The position numbers were made by a program, and so were the translations under genes. Positions 24,140-32,351 of a DNA stretch of 64,000 bases are shown here, in pieces (within the stretch, counting starts at the first letter, position 1; every line of letters begins with the position of its first letter). The stretch lies in NCBI RefSeq assembly GCF_021603645.1, contig NZ_BQHJ01000009.1, positions 62,001 through 126,000 of the forward strand, read 5' to 3'. Source of the stretch: Pseudomonas pseudonitroreducens (lineage in GTDB: Bacteria > Pseudomonadota > Gammaproteobacteria > Pseudomonadales > Pseudomonadaceae). Under the pieces are notes generated by a model. That model did not search any database. It worked only from the letters and a program-made list of their open reading frames with translations, and was not told the DNA's origin.

Positions 24140-24601
24140 TCAGGCCTGGCTGAGCGGGCGCTGGCGGCTGCTCTGGGTCGAGCCGCCACGGCGGTCGTAG
24201 AGGTTGGGAGTATCCTGCCCACGCAGGATATCGAGCAGACGCCCGGTGCTGGCCTGGCCGGCGCGGATGATCTTGCCGTTGCGCTGGTTGGCTTCCTGGC
24301 ACTGGTCGAGGAGGGCGGCCAGTTGGTCGCCGCGCGCCAGCAGTTCGCCGTTGCCTTGGGCCTGGGCGAGCTGGGCGAGACCCTCGCGGTCGATGCTCAC
24401 GCCGGCCTGCTGGAGCGCCAGGCTGCGTTCGCGACCATTGCGCTCGAGCTGCTGGAGCAGCGGCAGCTTGCGATCGAGCAGCTTCTGCAGCTGGGCCAGG
24501 TCGCGCACCTGCAGCGCCTGGAACTCGTCGTCGATCAGCTGCAGCAGCGCACTGGCTGCTTCGATGTCGCCATTGATCAGGGAAAGCAGGGCGTCAGACA
24601 T
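24140..24601 (-). CDS. flgN: Flagellar export chaperone FlgN
   Basis: 153 residues, mostly helical and rich in Gln and Leu (DDEFQALQVRDLAQLQKLL). It is the cytoplasmic chaperone that keeps the hook-filament junction proteins FlgK and FlgL export-ready. The disordered C-terminal tail (GGSTQSSRQRPLSQA) is typical. Directly downstream of flgM (44 bp), and expected to be co-transcribed from the FliA promoter. Confidence 0.88.
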   Translation of the reverse strand: MSDALLSLINGDIEAASALLQLIDDEFQALQVRDLAQLQKLLDRKLPLLQQLERNGRERSLALQQAGVSIDREGLAQLAQAQGNGELLARGDQLAALLDQCQEANQRNGKIIRAGQASTGRLLDILRGQDTPNLYDRRGGSTQSSRQRPLSQA

Positions 24602-24645
24602 CTTGGGCTCGGCGTTCTACGAGGGTGGTCCAGCGTGAGTCGGAC

Positions 24646-24957
24646 TCAGCGCTGGGATTCGAAATCGAGCAGCTTGCCGGCCACCCGCTGGCTGTCGACC
24701 TGATAGCTGCCGTCAGCGATGGCCGCCTTGATGCGAGCCACTTTCTCATTGTCGACCACGGGCTGGTCCTTCAGTTGATCGCTCACTTTCTGCAGCTGCT
24801 GCGCGGTATCGCTGAGCTGCACCGTTTCGCCGCTCTTGGCCGGGGCGTTGACGGAGGACTCGGCGGCGGCTTCGCTGCGACCGCTCTGGGCGGCACCGCT
24901 ACGGCCAGTGGTGGCTGGCGTAGTGGCCGGGTTCAGCCGGTTGAAGTCGATAACCAT
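24646..24957 (-). CDS. flgM: Anti-sigma-28 factor FlgM
   Basis: 103 residues. The C-terminal FliA-binding part reads [16 protein letters not shown] and [19 protein letters not shown], closing with VAGKLLDFE; the N-terminal half is low-complexity Ala/Ser/Thr and likely disordered. FlgM holds FliA (sigma-28) inactive until the hook is finished, and is then exported. The ATG at 24957 starts MVIDFNRL. A perfect-spacing FliA promoter lies 38 bp upstream, so FlgM expression is under negative feedback. Confidence 0.93.
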   Translation of the reverse strand: MVIDFNRLNPATTPATTGRSGAAQSGRSEAAAESSVNAPAKSGETVQLSDTAQQLQKVSDQLKDQPVVDNEKVARIKAAIADGSYQVDSQRVAGKLLDFESQR

Positions 24958-24994
24958 GTTGGAAACCTCTGGAGGTATTGGACGCTTGCCAAGC

Positions 24995-25021
24995 TTTTCG
25001 GCCGTCCGCTGGAAAACTTTA
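24995..25021 (-). promoter_or_regulatory. FliA (sigma-28) promoter of flgMN
   Basis: Read on the minus strand: TAAAGTTT (25021-25014), an 11-bp spacer, then GCCGAAAA (25002-24995). It matches the consensus TAAAGTTT-N11-GCCGATAA at 14 or more of 16 positions. Confidence 0.85.
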
Positions 25022-25099
25022 GGTCGAAATTTCGTGCGCCCGAACACAAATTACGCAGCCCTGCCTTCATCATGCCAGAAATGGCTGCAAACCGCAGGG

Positions 25100-25858
25100 C
25101 TACAGGGTGACTTCGACGGTCCCCGGCTCGATCACCCGAGCCTTGACGATACGCTGCGAGCGCAGGTTGCGCACGCGGATCTGCTCGCCGGGAACGCCAT
25201 CGGACAACGCCTCGCCGGGCATCAGTACATTGATCGCGCTGGTGCGGGCACGGATCACCACCTGCTCGCCCTTGCGCACGGCCGCCGCCTGCTCGAGGAA
25301 GATCGGCGCCAGTACCTGGTCGTTGACTGTCGCACGCTTGAGCTTCTGTCCCAGCGCCCGTTCGGGGTCGGTCAGGTAGCCCTGGGTCAGCGGCCCGACG
25401 TCGCGCTCGACGACGCTGATGTCGGCGGCCTCGATCACATGGTCGCGCTTGAGCGGCTGGGTGGTGACGACAATCTGACGGTACAGCTTGACCGTGGCCG
25501 GCACGAACACCGTCCAGGGTGAGCTGCCGTCGCAGCGCACTCGCACGGTGACCCGACCAACGGGCTGTGCCGGGCTTTCCAGCGCCTGCGTCAGGTCTTT
25601 GTCGCACTGCGCCAGGCGCAGGCGGGGGTCGATGCGTGCGACTTCGATCTCGTAGCGTGCGTCTATGCCGGAAGTCTGCAGATAATCTTCCACCTTGAAC
25701 TCAAGAAAGCCCTGGGTGGAGCCGATAAGGATTTCAGGCGCAGTGAAGCCTTCCGCCCCAGCCGGGGAGAGGGTCAGCGCACCCGTCATGCCGAGCAGCG
25801 CAGCCACCAGGGCGCGCGCGGGTCTCAGCTGTCGGAAAAATGTCGTTGCCTGTTTCAT
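25100..25858 (-). CDS. flgA: Flagellar P-ring assembly chaperone FlgA
   Basis: 252 residues, periplasmic chaperone for FlgI polymerisation into the P-ring. A signal peptide spans about 1-36 (RALVAALLGMTGALTLSPAGA). The C-terminal SAF-like domain contains DHVIEAADISVVERDVG and the conserved end SQRIVKARVIEPGTVEV. ATG at 25858. It is divergent from cheV (67 bp). A sigma-54-like site on this strand lies only 13 bp before the ATG, which would leave almost no leader (see 25871). Confidence 0.9.
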   Translation of the reverse strand: MKQATTFFRQLRPARALVAALLGMTGALTLSPAGAEGFTAPEILIGSTQGFLEFKVEDYLQTSGIDARYEIEVARIDPRLRLAQCDKDLTQALESPAQPVGRVTVRVRCDGSSPWTVFVPATVKLYRQIVVTTQPLKRDHVIEAADISVVERDVGPLTQGYLTDPERALGQKLKRATVNDQVLAPIFLEQAAAVRKGEQVVIRARTSAINVLMPGEALSDGVPGEQIRVRNLRSQRIVKARVIEPGTVEVTL

Positions 25859-25870
25859 GCAACGATCCAA

Positions 25871-25884
25871 GCAATGGTCATGCC
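25871..25884 (-). promoter_or_regulatory. Possible sigma-54 site upstream of flgA
   Basis: On the minus strand GGCATGACCATTGC has the GG-N10-GC spacing of RpoN promoters and resembles the site before fliD. The predicted start of transcription would fall at or next to the flgA ATG, so either the flgA mRNA is nearly leaderless or the match is fortuitous. Confidence 0.4.
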
Positions 25885-25925
25885 GCCTTCGTGAGTCGGG
25901 CGGCGTTGCGTGCACAGGAGGCTCA

Positions 25926-26864
25926 ATGGCCGGAGTCATGGATTCGGTCAACCAGCGTACGCAGCTGGTTGGCCAGAATCGTCTCGAACTGCTGCTGTTC
26001 CGCTTGAACGGCAGCCAGCTGTACGGGATCAACGTGTTCAAGGTGAAAGAGGTGCTGCAGTGCCCGCGCCTGACCGTGATGCCCAAGTCCAGCCAGGTGG
26101 TGCGCGGGGTGGCGAACATCCGCGGCGGCACCATTCCGATCCTCGATCTGGCGCTGGCCACGGGGCGGCATGCCCTGCGGGACGTCGCCAACAGCTTCGT
26201 GATCATCACCGAGTACAACACCAAGGTGCAGGGTTTCCTGGTGCACTCGGTGGAGCGCATCGTCAACATGAACTGGGAGTCGATCCATCCGCCACCCAAG
26301 GGGACCGGCCGCGATCACTACCTGACGGCGGTGACGCGGGTGGACAACCAGCTGGTGGAAATCATCGACGTGGAGAAAATCCTCGCCGAAGTGGCGCCGA
26401 CCTCGGAGGACATCTCCGACGGCGTGCTGGATGCCGAGACCCAGGCCCGTGCGGTGAGCAAGCGCGTGCTGGTGGTGGACGACTCCTCGGTGGCGCGCAA
26501 GCAGCTGGTGCGTTGCCTGGAGACCGTCGGCGTGGAAGTGCTGGCGCTCAACGACGGCCGCCAGGCGCTGGATTATCTGCGCCAGATGGTGGAAGCCGGT
26601 GGGCATCCGGGCAGCGATCTGTTGATGGTGATCTCGGATATCGAGATGCCGGAAATGGACGGCTACACGCTCACGGCGGAAATCCGTCACGACCCGCGCA
26701 TGCAGGATCTGCACATTCTCCTGCATACTTCGTTGTCCGGGGTGTTCAACCAGGCGATGGTGAGAAAGGTCGGCGCTGACGACTTCCTTGCCAAGTTCCG
26801 TCCTGATGACCTGGCGGCCCGCGTGTCGGACCGCATCAAGGCAGTGGACGGTGCGACCGCCTGA
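25926..26864 (+). CDS. cheV: Chemotaxis protein CheV
   Basis: 312 residues: a CheW-like coupling domain (about 15-165, with GINVFKVKEVL and VVRGVANIRGGTIPILDL), then a CheY-like receiver (178-310). In the receiver, VDDS supplies the acidic pocket, Asp238 in ISDIEMPEMDG is the phosphoacceptor, and FLAKFRPDDL carries the conserved lysine. It couples chemoreceptors to CheA and may act as a phosphate sink in adaptation. The ATG at 25926 follows AGGAGG. The cheV-cheR order is the standard pseudomonad arrangement. Confidence 0.93.
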   Translation: MAGVMDSVNQRTQLVGQNRLELLLFRLNGSQLYGINVFKVKEVLQCPRLTVMPKSSQVVRGVANIRGGTIPILDLALATGRHALRDVANSFVIITEYNTKVQGFLVHSVERIVNMNWESIHPPPKGTGRDHYLTAVTRVDNQLVEIIDVEKILAEVAPTSEDISDGVLDAETQARAVSKRVLVVDDSSVARKQLVRCLETVGVEVLALNDGRQALDYLRQMVEAGGHPGSDLLMVISDIEMPEMDGYTLTAEIRHDPRMQDLHILLHTSLSGVFNQAMVRKVGADDFLAKFRPDDLAARVSDRIKAVDGATA

Positions 26865-26877
26865 TCCGGCGTGACGA

Positions 26878-26921
26878 GATGCGGGTGGCGCCGGTGCCGC
26901 CCGCATCGTCTATGGTTTTTT
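26878..26921 (+). terminator. Hairpin with T-run after cheV
   Basis: Arms GATGCGGGTGGC and GCCGCCCGCATC, followed eight bases later by TTTTTT. A partial stop or attenuator between cheV and cheR. Confidence 0.45.
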
Positions 26922-26986
26922 GAGCACCGGTCAGGCAGTTGTCGTCGTGTTTGCCGGCAGCCGTCCACGAGCAAAGAGGCTTATCT

Positions 26987-27808
26987 GTGACATCCACCAA
27001 TTCTGAATTCGAGCTGTTCCGGGATTTCCTGGAGAAGACCTGCGGCATCCTCCTGGGCGCCAACAAGCAGTACCTGGTCTCCAGCCGCTTGAACAAGTTG
27101 ATGGAGCAGCAGGGCATCAAGTCCCTGGGCGAGCTGGTACAGAAGATCCAGATGCGCAGCCAGTTGCGCGAGCAGGTGGTCGACGCCATGACCACCAACG
27201 AGACCCTGTGGTTTCGCGATACCTACCCCTTCGAGGTGCTGAAGAACCGCGTACTGCCGGAGATGATCAAGGCCGCGCCCGGCCAGCGCCTGCGCATCTG
27301 GTCGGCGGCCTGTTCGTCGGGGCAGGAGCCTTATTCGCTGTCGATGGCCATCGACGAGTTCGAACGCACCAACCTCGGCCAGCTCAAGGCGGGTGTGCAG
27401 ATCGTTGCCACCGACCTGTCCGGCTCGATGCTCAGCGCCTGCAAGGCTGGCGAGTACGACAGCCTGGCGATCGGCCGCGGCCTGTCACAGGAGCGCCTGG
27501 CGCGCTACTTTGACCAGAAGACGCCGGGGCGCTGGACGGTGAAGCCGGCGATCAAGAGCCGCGTGGAGTTCCGCGCGCTGAACCTGCTGGATAGCTACGC
27601 CACGCTGGGCAAGTTCGACATGGTGTTCTGCCGCAACGTGCTGATCTATTTCTCGGCCGAGGTGAAGCGCGACATCCTCCTGCGCATCCATGCCACGCTC
27701 AAGCCCGGCGGCTATCTGTTCCTCGGCGCATCCGAGGCGCTCAACGCGCTGCCGGACCACTACCAGATGGTCCAGTGCAGCCCGGGGATCATCTACAAGG
27801 CCAAGTGA
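26987..27808 (+). CDS. cheR: Chemotaxis protein methyltransferase CheR
   Basis: 273 residues. An N-terminal all-helical CheR domain (about 1-80, with TTNETLWFRDTYPFEVL) is followed by the SAM-binding domain. SAM contacts are in RIWSAACSSGQEPYSLSM, IVATDLSGSML and MVFCRNVLIYF. It methylates receptor glutamates during adaptation. GTG at 26987 is preferred: AAAGAGG stands 7 bp before it, and it gives the known length of ~274. The longer open frame from 26939 has no ribosome site. Confidence 0.92.
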   Translation: MTSTNSEFELFRDFLEKTCGILLGANKQYLVSSRLNKLMEQQGIKSLGELVQKIQMRSQLREQVVDAMTTNETLWFRDTYPFEVLKNRVLPEMIKAAPGQRLRIWSAACSSGQEPYSLSMAIDEFERTNLGQLKAGVQIVATDLSGSMLSACKAGEYDSLAIGRGLSQERLARYFDQKTPGRWTVKPAIKSRVEFRALNLLDSYATLGKFDMVFCRNVLIYFSAEVKRDILLRIHATLKPGGYLFLGASEALNALPDHYQMVQCSPGIIYKAK

Positions 27809-27818
27809 TTGGCTGATG

Positions 27819-27840
27819 CCCCGCCTGTTCGGGCGGGGTT
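27819..27840 (+). terminator. Terminator-like hairpin after cheR
   Basis: CCCCGCC-TGTTC-GGGCGGGG, 11 bp after the cheR stop; only two T's follow directly. Confidence 0.6.
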
Positions 27841-27915
27841 CCTGCAATTGCAATCACCCGATCGCGGTCTCCGTCCGCTGATCGCCGCATGTCATCGACT
27901 TCGTGTGCTGTTTCT

Positions 27916-27983
27916 GTAGGAGCGAGCTTGCTCGCGAACAGACTGCGCAGCGTGGCGAGGTTCGCGAGCAAGCTCGCTCCTAC
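27916..27983. repeat. Intergenic palindromic repeat, GTAGGAGCGAGC family
   Basis: Copy in the cheR-flgB gap with both 20-bp arms intact. Confidence 0.85.
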
Positions 27984-27991
27984 AAATTGAC

Positions 27992-28079
27992 CGGCAAGGA
28001 AGGGCGGCAAAGCTTGCCGCCTTGCCCTGAGCGGCAAGGAAGTTGGTTGCCGCTTGCCGCTGTTTGCCGCCCTTTGCCG
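27992..28079 (+). promoter_or_regulatory. Cluster of CGGCAA/TTGCCG hexamers: candidate FleR enhancer of flgB
   Basis: Eight exact copies of CGGCAA or its complement TTGCCG in 88 bp (27992, 28005, 28014, 28032, 28047, 28054, 28064, 28074), plus TTGCCC at 28022. The last three are spaced exactly 10 bp, one helical turn. The cluster ends 48 bp before the -24 element of the flgB sigma-54 promoter. A CGGCAA-N8-TTGCCG pair also precedes the flgF promoter (31363-31382). Both operons belong to the FleR-dependent class in P. aeruginosa. Confidence 0.5.
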
Positions 28080-28125
28080 CTCTCGATGTTCCCTCAAGCC
28101 TTTGAAAATAAAGGGTATGCGTATC

Positions 28126-28141
28126 TGGCACGCACCTTGCT
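28126..28141 (+). promoter_or_regulatory. Sigma-54 promoter of flgBCDE
   Basis: TGGCACGCACCTTGCT matches the RpoN consensus TGGCACG-N4-TTGCW with exact GG-N10-GC spacing, 42 bp before flgB. Confidence 0.9.
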
Positions 28142-28182
28142 GAAGTGTTCGCAAGCCCACACCGGCAAACAGGTTCGTGACC

Positions 28183-28590
28183 ATGAGCATCAGCTTCGAC
28201 AAAGCCCTCGGCATCCACCAGCAAGCACTGAGCTTCCGCTCCCAGCGCGCTGAAGTCCTGGCCAACAACCTGGCCAACGCCGACACGCCCAACTACAAGG
28301 CGCGCGACCTGGATTTCGCCTCGGTGCTGGCGGCCCAGTCGGACAAGATGAAGAACGGCACCTTCAGCGCCACCCTGACCAACGCGCATCACATTGCCGC
28401 CGACGGTTTCGGCATGGGTGACGAGTCGCTCAAGTACCGCAATCCGACCCAGCCGTCGATCGACCAGAACACCGTCGATGAACAGATCGAACAGTCCAAC
28501 TATGCGGAGAACTCCGTGCAGTTCCAGGCCTCGTTCACCTTCCTCAACAGCAAGTTCAAAGGGCTGATGAACGCCCTGCGCGGGGAGTAA
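28183..28590 (+). CDS. flgB: Flagellar basal-body rod protein FlgB
   Basis: 135 residues, proximal rod subunit. The N-terminal rod signature is LANNLANADTPNYKARDLDF (about 27-46) and the C-terminal helix ends FLNSKFKGLMNALRGE. The ATG at 28183 gives the standard 135-residue protein; a GTG two codons earlier is less likely. First gene of the flgBCDE operon, and begins 5 bp before flgC once it ends. Preceded by a sigma-54 promoter. Confidence 0.95.
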   Translation: MSISFDKALGIHQQALSFRSQRAEVLANNLANADTPNYKARDLDFASVLAAQSDKMKNGTFSATLTNAHHIAADGFGMGDESLKYRNPTQPSIDQNTVDEQIEQSNYAENSVQFQASFTFLNSKFKGLMNALRGE

Positions 28591-28595
28591 TCGCC

Positions 28596-29042
28596 ATGTC
28601 GCTCGCCAGTGTCTTCAACATCGCCGGTACCGGCATGAGTGCCCAGACCACCCGTCTGAACACCACCGCCTCGAACATCGCCAACGCCGAGACGGTGTCG
28701 TCCAGCGTCGACCAGACCTACCGTGCCCGCCATCCGGTATTCGCCACCATGTTCCAGCAGGCACAGGGCGGCGGCGACCAGGGCTCGCTGTTCGGCGAGA
28801 CCGACCAGGCCGGTTCCGGTGTGCAGGTGCTGGGTGTGGTGGAAGACAAGAGTTCGCTGGTGCCGCGTTACGAGCCCAACCACCCGGCCGCCGACAAGGA
28901 TGGCTACGTCTATTACCCGAACGTCAACGTGGTGGAGGAGATGGCCGACATGATCTCCGCCAGCCGCTCGTTCCAGACCAACGCGGAAATGATGAACACC
29001 GCCAAGCAGATGATGCAGAAGGTCCTGACCCTGGGTCAGTAA
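28596..29042 (+). CDS. flgC: Flagellar basal-body rod protein FlgC
   Basis: 148 residues, proximal rod subunit. It has the rod/hook N-terminal motif (AGTGMSAQTTRLNTTASNIAN) and the C-terminal flg_bbr helix with NVVEEMADMISASRSFQTN. Spacing of 5 bp from flgB shows the same transcript. Full length for the family. Confidence 0.95.
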   Translation: MSLASVFNIAGTGMSAQTTRLNTTASNIANAETVSSSVDQTYRARHPVFATMFQQAQGGGDQGSLFGETDQAGSGVQVLGVVEDKSSLVPRYEPNHPAADKDGYVYYPNVNVVEEMADMISASRSFQTNAEMMNTAKQMMQKVLTLGQ

Positions 29043-29061
29043 GCGCTGAGGAAAGAGCACG

Positions 29062-29760
29062 ATGAGCATCGACAACAGTGGCATCAACGGCTCCAGCTCG
29101 GTTCTGGACCAGTATGCGATCAACAAGGACAGCAGCAGTAGCGGCACGACTGGCAAGAGCAGTCTGGGCAAGGACGAGTTCCTCAAGCTACTGGTGGCGC
29201 AGATGAACAACCAGGACCCGATGTCGCCCCAGGAAAACGGCGAGTTCATCGCCCAGCTGGCGCAGTTCAGCACCGTGGAAGGCATCCAGTCGCTGAACAC
29301 CAGCATGGACAGCGTGCTCTCCAACTACCAGTCGTCCCAGGCCCTGCAGGCCTCGTCGCTGGTGGGCCGCAAGGTGATCGTGCCGACCGACAAATCGATG
29401 GTGGATACCGCCGAGACCTTCAAGGGCACCTATACCCTGCCGGTTTCCACCGCCAACAGCTGGGTCAACGTCTATGACGACAAGGGCACCCTGGTGAACC
29501 GCGTCGACATGGGCCAGCAGACCGCCGGCAACGTCAACTTCATGTGGGACGGCAAGGACTCCAGCGGCAATCTCATGCCGCCCGGCCGCTACCGGTTCGA
29601 AGCGCAGACCAACTACGAGGGCAAGACCTACGGCCTGACCACCTTCCTGCCGGCCAACGTCGACAGCGTGACCCTCGGGCAGAACGGCGGCGAGCTGACT
29701 CTCAACCTCGCCGGACTGGGCAGCATCGGCTTGTCCAAAGTCCAGATCATTGGCCAGTAA
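29062..29760 (+). CDS. flgD: Hook-cap protein FlgD
   Basis: 232 residues, scaffold that caps the growing hook. The N-terminal export/capping signature GKDEFLKLLVAQMNNQDPMSPQ-type sequence (seen as LGKDEFLKLLVAQMNNQDP) is at about 37-56. The C-terminal part contains the Ig-like FlgD domain (MWDGKDSSGNLMPPGRYRFE). Third gene of the operon, 19 bp after flgC. Confidence 0.95.
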   Translation: MSIDNSGINGSSSVLDQYAINKDSSSSGTTGKSSLGKDEFLKLLVAQMNNQDPMSPQENGEFIAQLAQFSTVEGIQSLNTSMDSVLSNYQSSQALQASSLVGRKVIVPTDKSMVDTAETFKGTYTLPVSTANSWVNVYDDKGTLVNRVDMGQQTAGNVNFMWDGKDSSGNLMPPGRYRFEAQTNYEGKTYGLTTFLPANVDSVTLGQNGGELTLNLAGLGSIGLSKVQIIGQ

Positions 29761-29787
29761 GTCGGCGATACCGACCAGGAGCTAAGC

Positions 29788-31293
29788 ATGTCTTTCAATA
29801 TCGGGCTCAGCGGTATCAAGGCCGCTTCCAGTGACCTCAACACCACCGGCAACAACATCGCCAACGCCAGCACCGTGGGCTTCAAGCAGTCCCGCGCGGA
29901 GTTCTCCGACGTCTATGCGGCCTCCGTGCTGGGCAGCGGCAGCAACCCGGTGGGCAGCGGCGTGCTGCTGTCCAATGTGTCGCAACTGTTCAACCAGGGC
30001 ACCATCGATTCGACGCAGAACGCCCTGGACATGGCCATCAACGGCAACGGCTTCTTCGTCACCAGCAACAACGGTGCGGTGAGCTACACCCGTGCCGGCT
30101 ACTTCGGTACCGACAAGAACGGCTACGTGGTCGACAACAACGGCTACCGCCTGCAGGGCTACCCGGTGAACGCCCAGGGCCAACTGCAGAGCGGCGTGGT
30201 CGGCGACCTGCGCATCGAAACCTCGAACCAGGCGCCCAAGGCGACCACCCAGGTCAGCCAGACCTTCAACCTGAACTCCACCAACACTGCGCCGACGGTC
30301 ACTCCGTTCAACTCCAGCGACCCGACCACCTACAACTCCTCGACCTCGGTGAATATCTATGACAGCCAGGGCAACGCCCATGTCATGACCCAGTACTTCA
30401 CCAAGACCGGGGCGAACACCTGGACCATGAGCGTGCTGGTGGATGGCCGCAACCCGGCCAGCCCGACCGACGACACCACCGCCATCACCTCGGCCACCAC
30501 GGCTGCCGCGGCTACCGGTGCGACTCCGGCCAGCGTTGCTGCCGCCGTTGCCGGCTCCGGCGCATCGCAGGCCGCCATCGATGCTGCCAACGCTGCCGCC
30601 GCGGCTACCGGCGCCACTCCGGCCAGCGTACTGGCTGCGGTCAGCGGCATGGGCACCAGCCCCTACCAGGTGAACCTGACCTTCAGCCCGGCGGGCCAAC
30701 TGCTGACCCAGACTCCGGTGAACAACGGCACCGGCGACGCCTTCACCATCAATCCCACCGACGGCACCCTGGTGATGGGTGACTGGGTCCCGGCGATCTC
30801 CGACGGCAAGACCCCGGCCACCTGGAGCGCCAACGGCGCCACCGCGAATGCCGGCGGCATCACCCTGGACATCCGCAAGTCGACCCAGTACGCCACTGCC
30901 TTCGCGGTCAACAGCGTCAACCAGGATGGCTACACCACCGGCCAGCTGTCGGGCCTGGAAATCGATGACGAAGGCAACATCTTCGCCCGCTACACCAACG
31001 GCCAGTCCAAGGTGCAGGGCCAGGTGGTGCTGGCGAACTTCGCCAACGTCCAGGGCCTGACCCCGATCGGCAAGACCTCCTGGGTGCAGTCCTCGGAGTC
31101 CGGCGAGCCGGTAGTCGGCACGCCGCGCTCGGGCACCCTCGGCGCCCTGCAGTCCGGCTCGCTGGAAGCGTCCAACGTCGACCTCTCCAACGAACTGGTG
31201 GACCTGATCGTCGCCCAGCGCAACTACCAGGCCAACGCCAAGACCATCCAGACCGAAGACGCCGTCACGCAGACCATCATCAACCTGCGCTGA
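29788..31293 (+). CDS. flgE: Flagellar hook protein FlgE with Ala-rich internal duplication
   Basis: 501 residues, longer than the ~462 of P. aeruginosa. The N-terminal rod-type motif (SFNIGLSGIKAASSDLNTTG, NNIANASTVGFK) and the C-terminal helix (NVDLSNELVDLIVAQRNYQA) are standard. The extra length lies at about 230-290, where an Ala/Thr/Gly/Ser-rich segment contains the unit AAATGATPASV twice (starting near 239 and 270). That region corresponds to a surface-exposed hook domain. Last gene of the flgBCDE operon; terminator at 31415. Confidence 0.94.
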   Translation: MSFNIGLSGIKAASSDLNTTGNNIANASTVGFKQSRAEFSDVYAASVLGSGSNPVGSGVLLSNVSQLFNQGTIDSTQNALDMAINGNGFFVTSNNGAVSYTRAGYFGTDKNGYVVDNNGYRLQGYPVNAQGQLQSGVVGDLRIETSNQAPKATTQVSQTFNLNSTNTAPTVTPFNSSDPTTYNSSTSVNIYDSQGNAHVMTQYFTKTGANTWTMSVLVDGRNPASPTDDTTAITSATTAAAATGATPASVAAAVAGSGASQAAIDAANAAAAATGATPASVLAAVSGMGTSPYQVNLTFSPAGQLLTQTPVNNGTGDAFTINPTDGTLVMGDWVPAISDGKTPATWSANGATANAGGITLDIRKSTQYATAFAVNSVNQDGYTTGQLSGLEIDDEGNIFARYTNGQSKVQGQVVLANFANVQGLTPIGKTSWVQSSESGEPVVGTPRSGTLGALQSGSLEASNVDLSNELVDLIVAQRNYQANAKTIQTEDAVTQTIINLR

Positions 31294-31362
31294 TCGCCGA
31301 CGCCCTCGCGCTCCCGGCATGGGAGGAGGGCGGCGAGCACCGCGCCGGTATCACGGCGCGGG

Positions 31363-31382
31363 CGGCAAATCTCCCCTTGCCG
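31363..31382 (+). promoter_or_regulatory. CGGCAA-N8-TTGCCG inverted pair: candidate FleR site for flgF
   Basis: Inverted repeat of the hexamer clustered upstream of flgB, about 105 bp before the -24 box of the flgF sigma-54 promoter. That distance is reasonable for an enhancer-binding protein. Confidence 0.4.
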
Positions 31383-31414
31383 GTGGCGGCAGACCGTCGC
31401 CGCCAATGGCTTCC

Positions 31415-31446
31415 AAGGGCCCCTCAAGGGGCCCTTTCTTTTTATA
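31415..31446 (+). terminator. Intrinsic terminator after flgE
   Basis: AAGGGCCCC-TCAA-GGGGCCCTT followed by TCTTTTTAT. It separates the flgBCDE and flgF operons and is followed by an AT-rich stretch up to 31480. Confidence 0.88.
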
Positions 31447-31486
31447 AGCCCTTATATATCAATAATTTGCCTTTATTTATCCGGCC

Positions 31487-31502
31487 TGGCACGGCACTTG
31501 CT
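31487..31502 (+). promoter_or_regulatory. Sigma-54 promoter of flgFGHIJKL
   Basis: TGGCACGGCACTTGCT, a near-perfect RpoN site with GG-N10-GC spacing, 43 bp before the flgF ATG. Confidence 0.9.
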
Positions 31503-31545
31503 CTATCGCTTTCAAGACAACCCGTACGCGGGTCTGGAGGATTCG

Positions 31546-32295
31546 ATGGACAAGATGCTTTACGTCTCCATGAGCGGTGCCAGCCAGAACACCCTGGCCA
31601 TGCGCGCCCACGCCAACAACCTGGCGAACATCTCCACCAACGGCTTTCGCCGTGACTTCGAGCAGGCGCGCTCGATGCAGGTGTTCGGCGACAGTTTTCC
31701 GTCGCGCGTCTATGCCATGAGCGAGCGTCCGGCCACCGACTTCTCCGCCGGCAGCCTGCAGGAAACCGGCCGCGACCTGGACGTGGCCGCCAAGGGCGAC
31801 TCGTGGATTGCCGTGCAGGCGCCCGATGGTGGCGAAGCCTATGTGCGCACCGGCAGCCTGGAAATCGACGCGCTCGGCCAGCTCCGCACCGGCGATGGTT
31901 TGCCGGTGATCGGCAATGGCGGGCCGATTGCCGTGCCGCCGCAGGAAAAGATCGACATCGGCGAGGACGGCACCATCAGCATCCGCGGCCTGGGCGATAA
32001 CCCCAGCGTGGTGGCCGAGGTGGACCGCATCAAGCTGGTCACCCCCGATCCGAAGCAACTGGAGAAGGGCGCCGACGGCCTTGTGCGCATCAAGCAGCAG
32101 CCCGGCCAGCCGGCGGTGCAGGCCGATGCCAACGCCAAGATCGAGTCGGGCTTCCTCGAGGCGAGCAACGTCAACGCGGTGGAAGAGATGACCTCGATCC
32201 TCTCGCTGTCCCGCCAGTTCGAGCTCCACGTAAAGATGATGCGCACTGCCGAGGATGATTCGGCAGCCATGGCGCGTGTTTTGCAATTCAGCTGA
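31546..32295 (+). CDS. flgF: Flagellar basal-body rod protein FlgF
   Basis: 249 residues, distal-side proximal rod subunit. Begins MDKMLYVSMSGASQNTLAM with the rod motif ANNLANISTNGFRRDF. The C-terminus has ASNVNAVEEMTSILSLSRQFELHVKMM. The ATG at 31546 has GGAGG upstream and gives the family length; the open frame from 31498 is rejected because it runs into the promoter. First gene of the flgF operon. Confidence 0.95.
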   Translation: MDKMLYVSMSGASQNTLAMRAHANNLANISTNGFRRDFEQARSMQVFGDSFPSRVYAMSERPATDFSAGSLQETGRDLDVAAKGDSWIAVQAPDGGEAYVRTGSLEIDALGQLRTGDGLPVIGNGGPIAVPPQEKIDIGEDGTISIRGLGDNPSVVAEVDRIKLVTPDPKQLEKGADGLVRIKQQPGQPAVQADANAKIESGFLEASNVNAVEEMTSILSLSRQFELHVKMMRTAEDDSAAMARVLQFS

Positions 32296-32351
32296 TAAGA
32301 ACCTGATTAACCGTTCGAGGCGCCACGAATCCGGCGTCCGAGGAGATCGAC

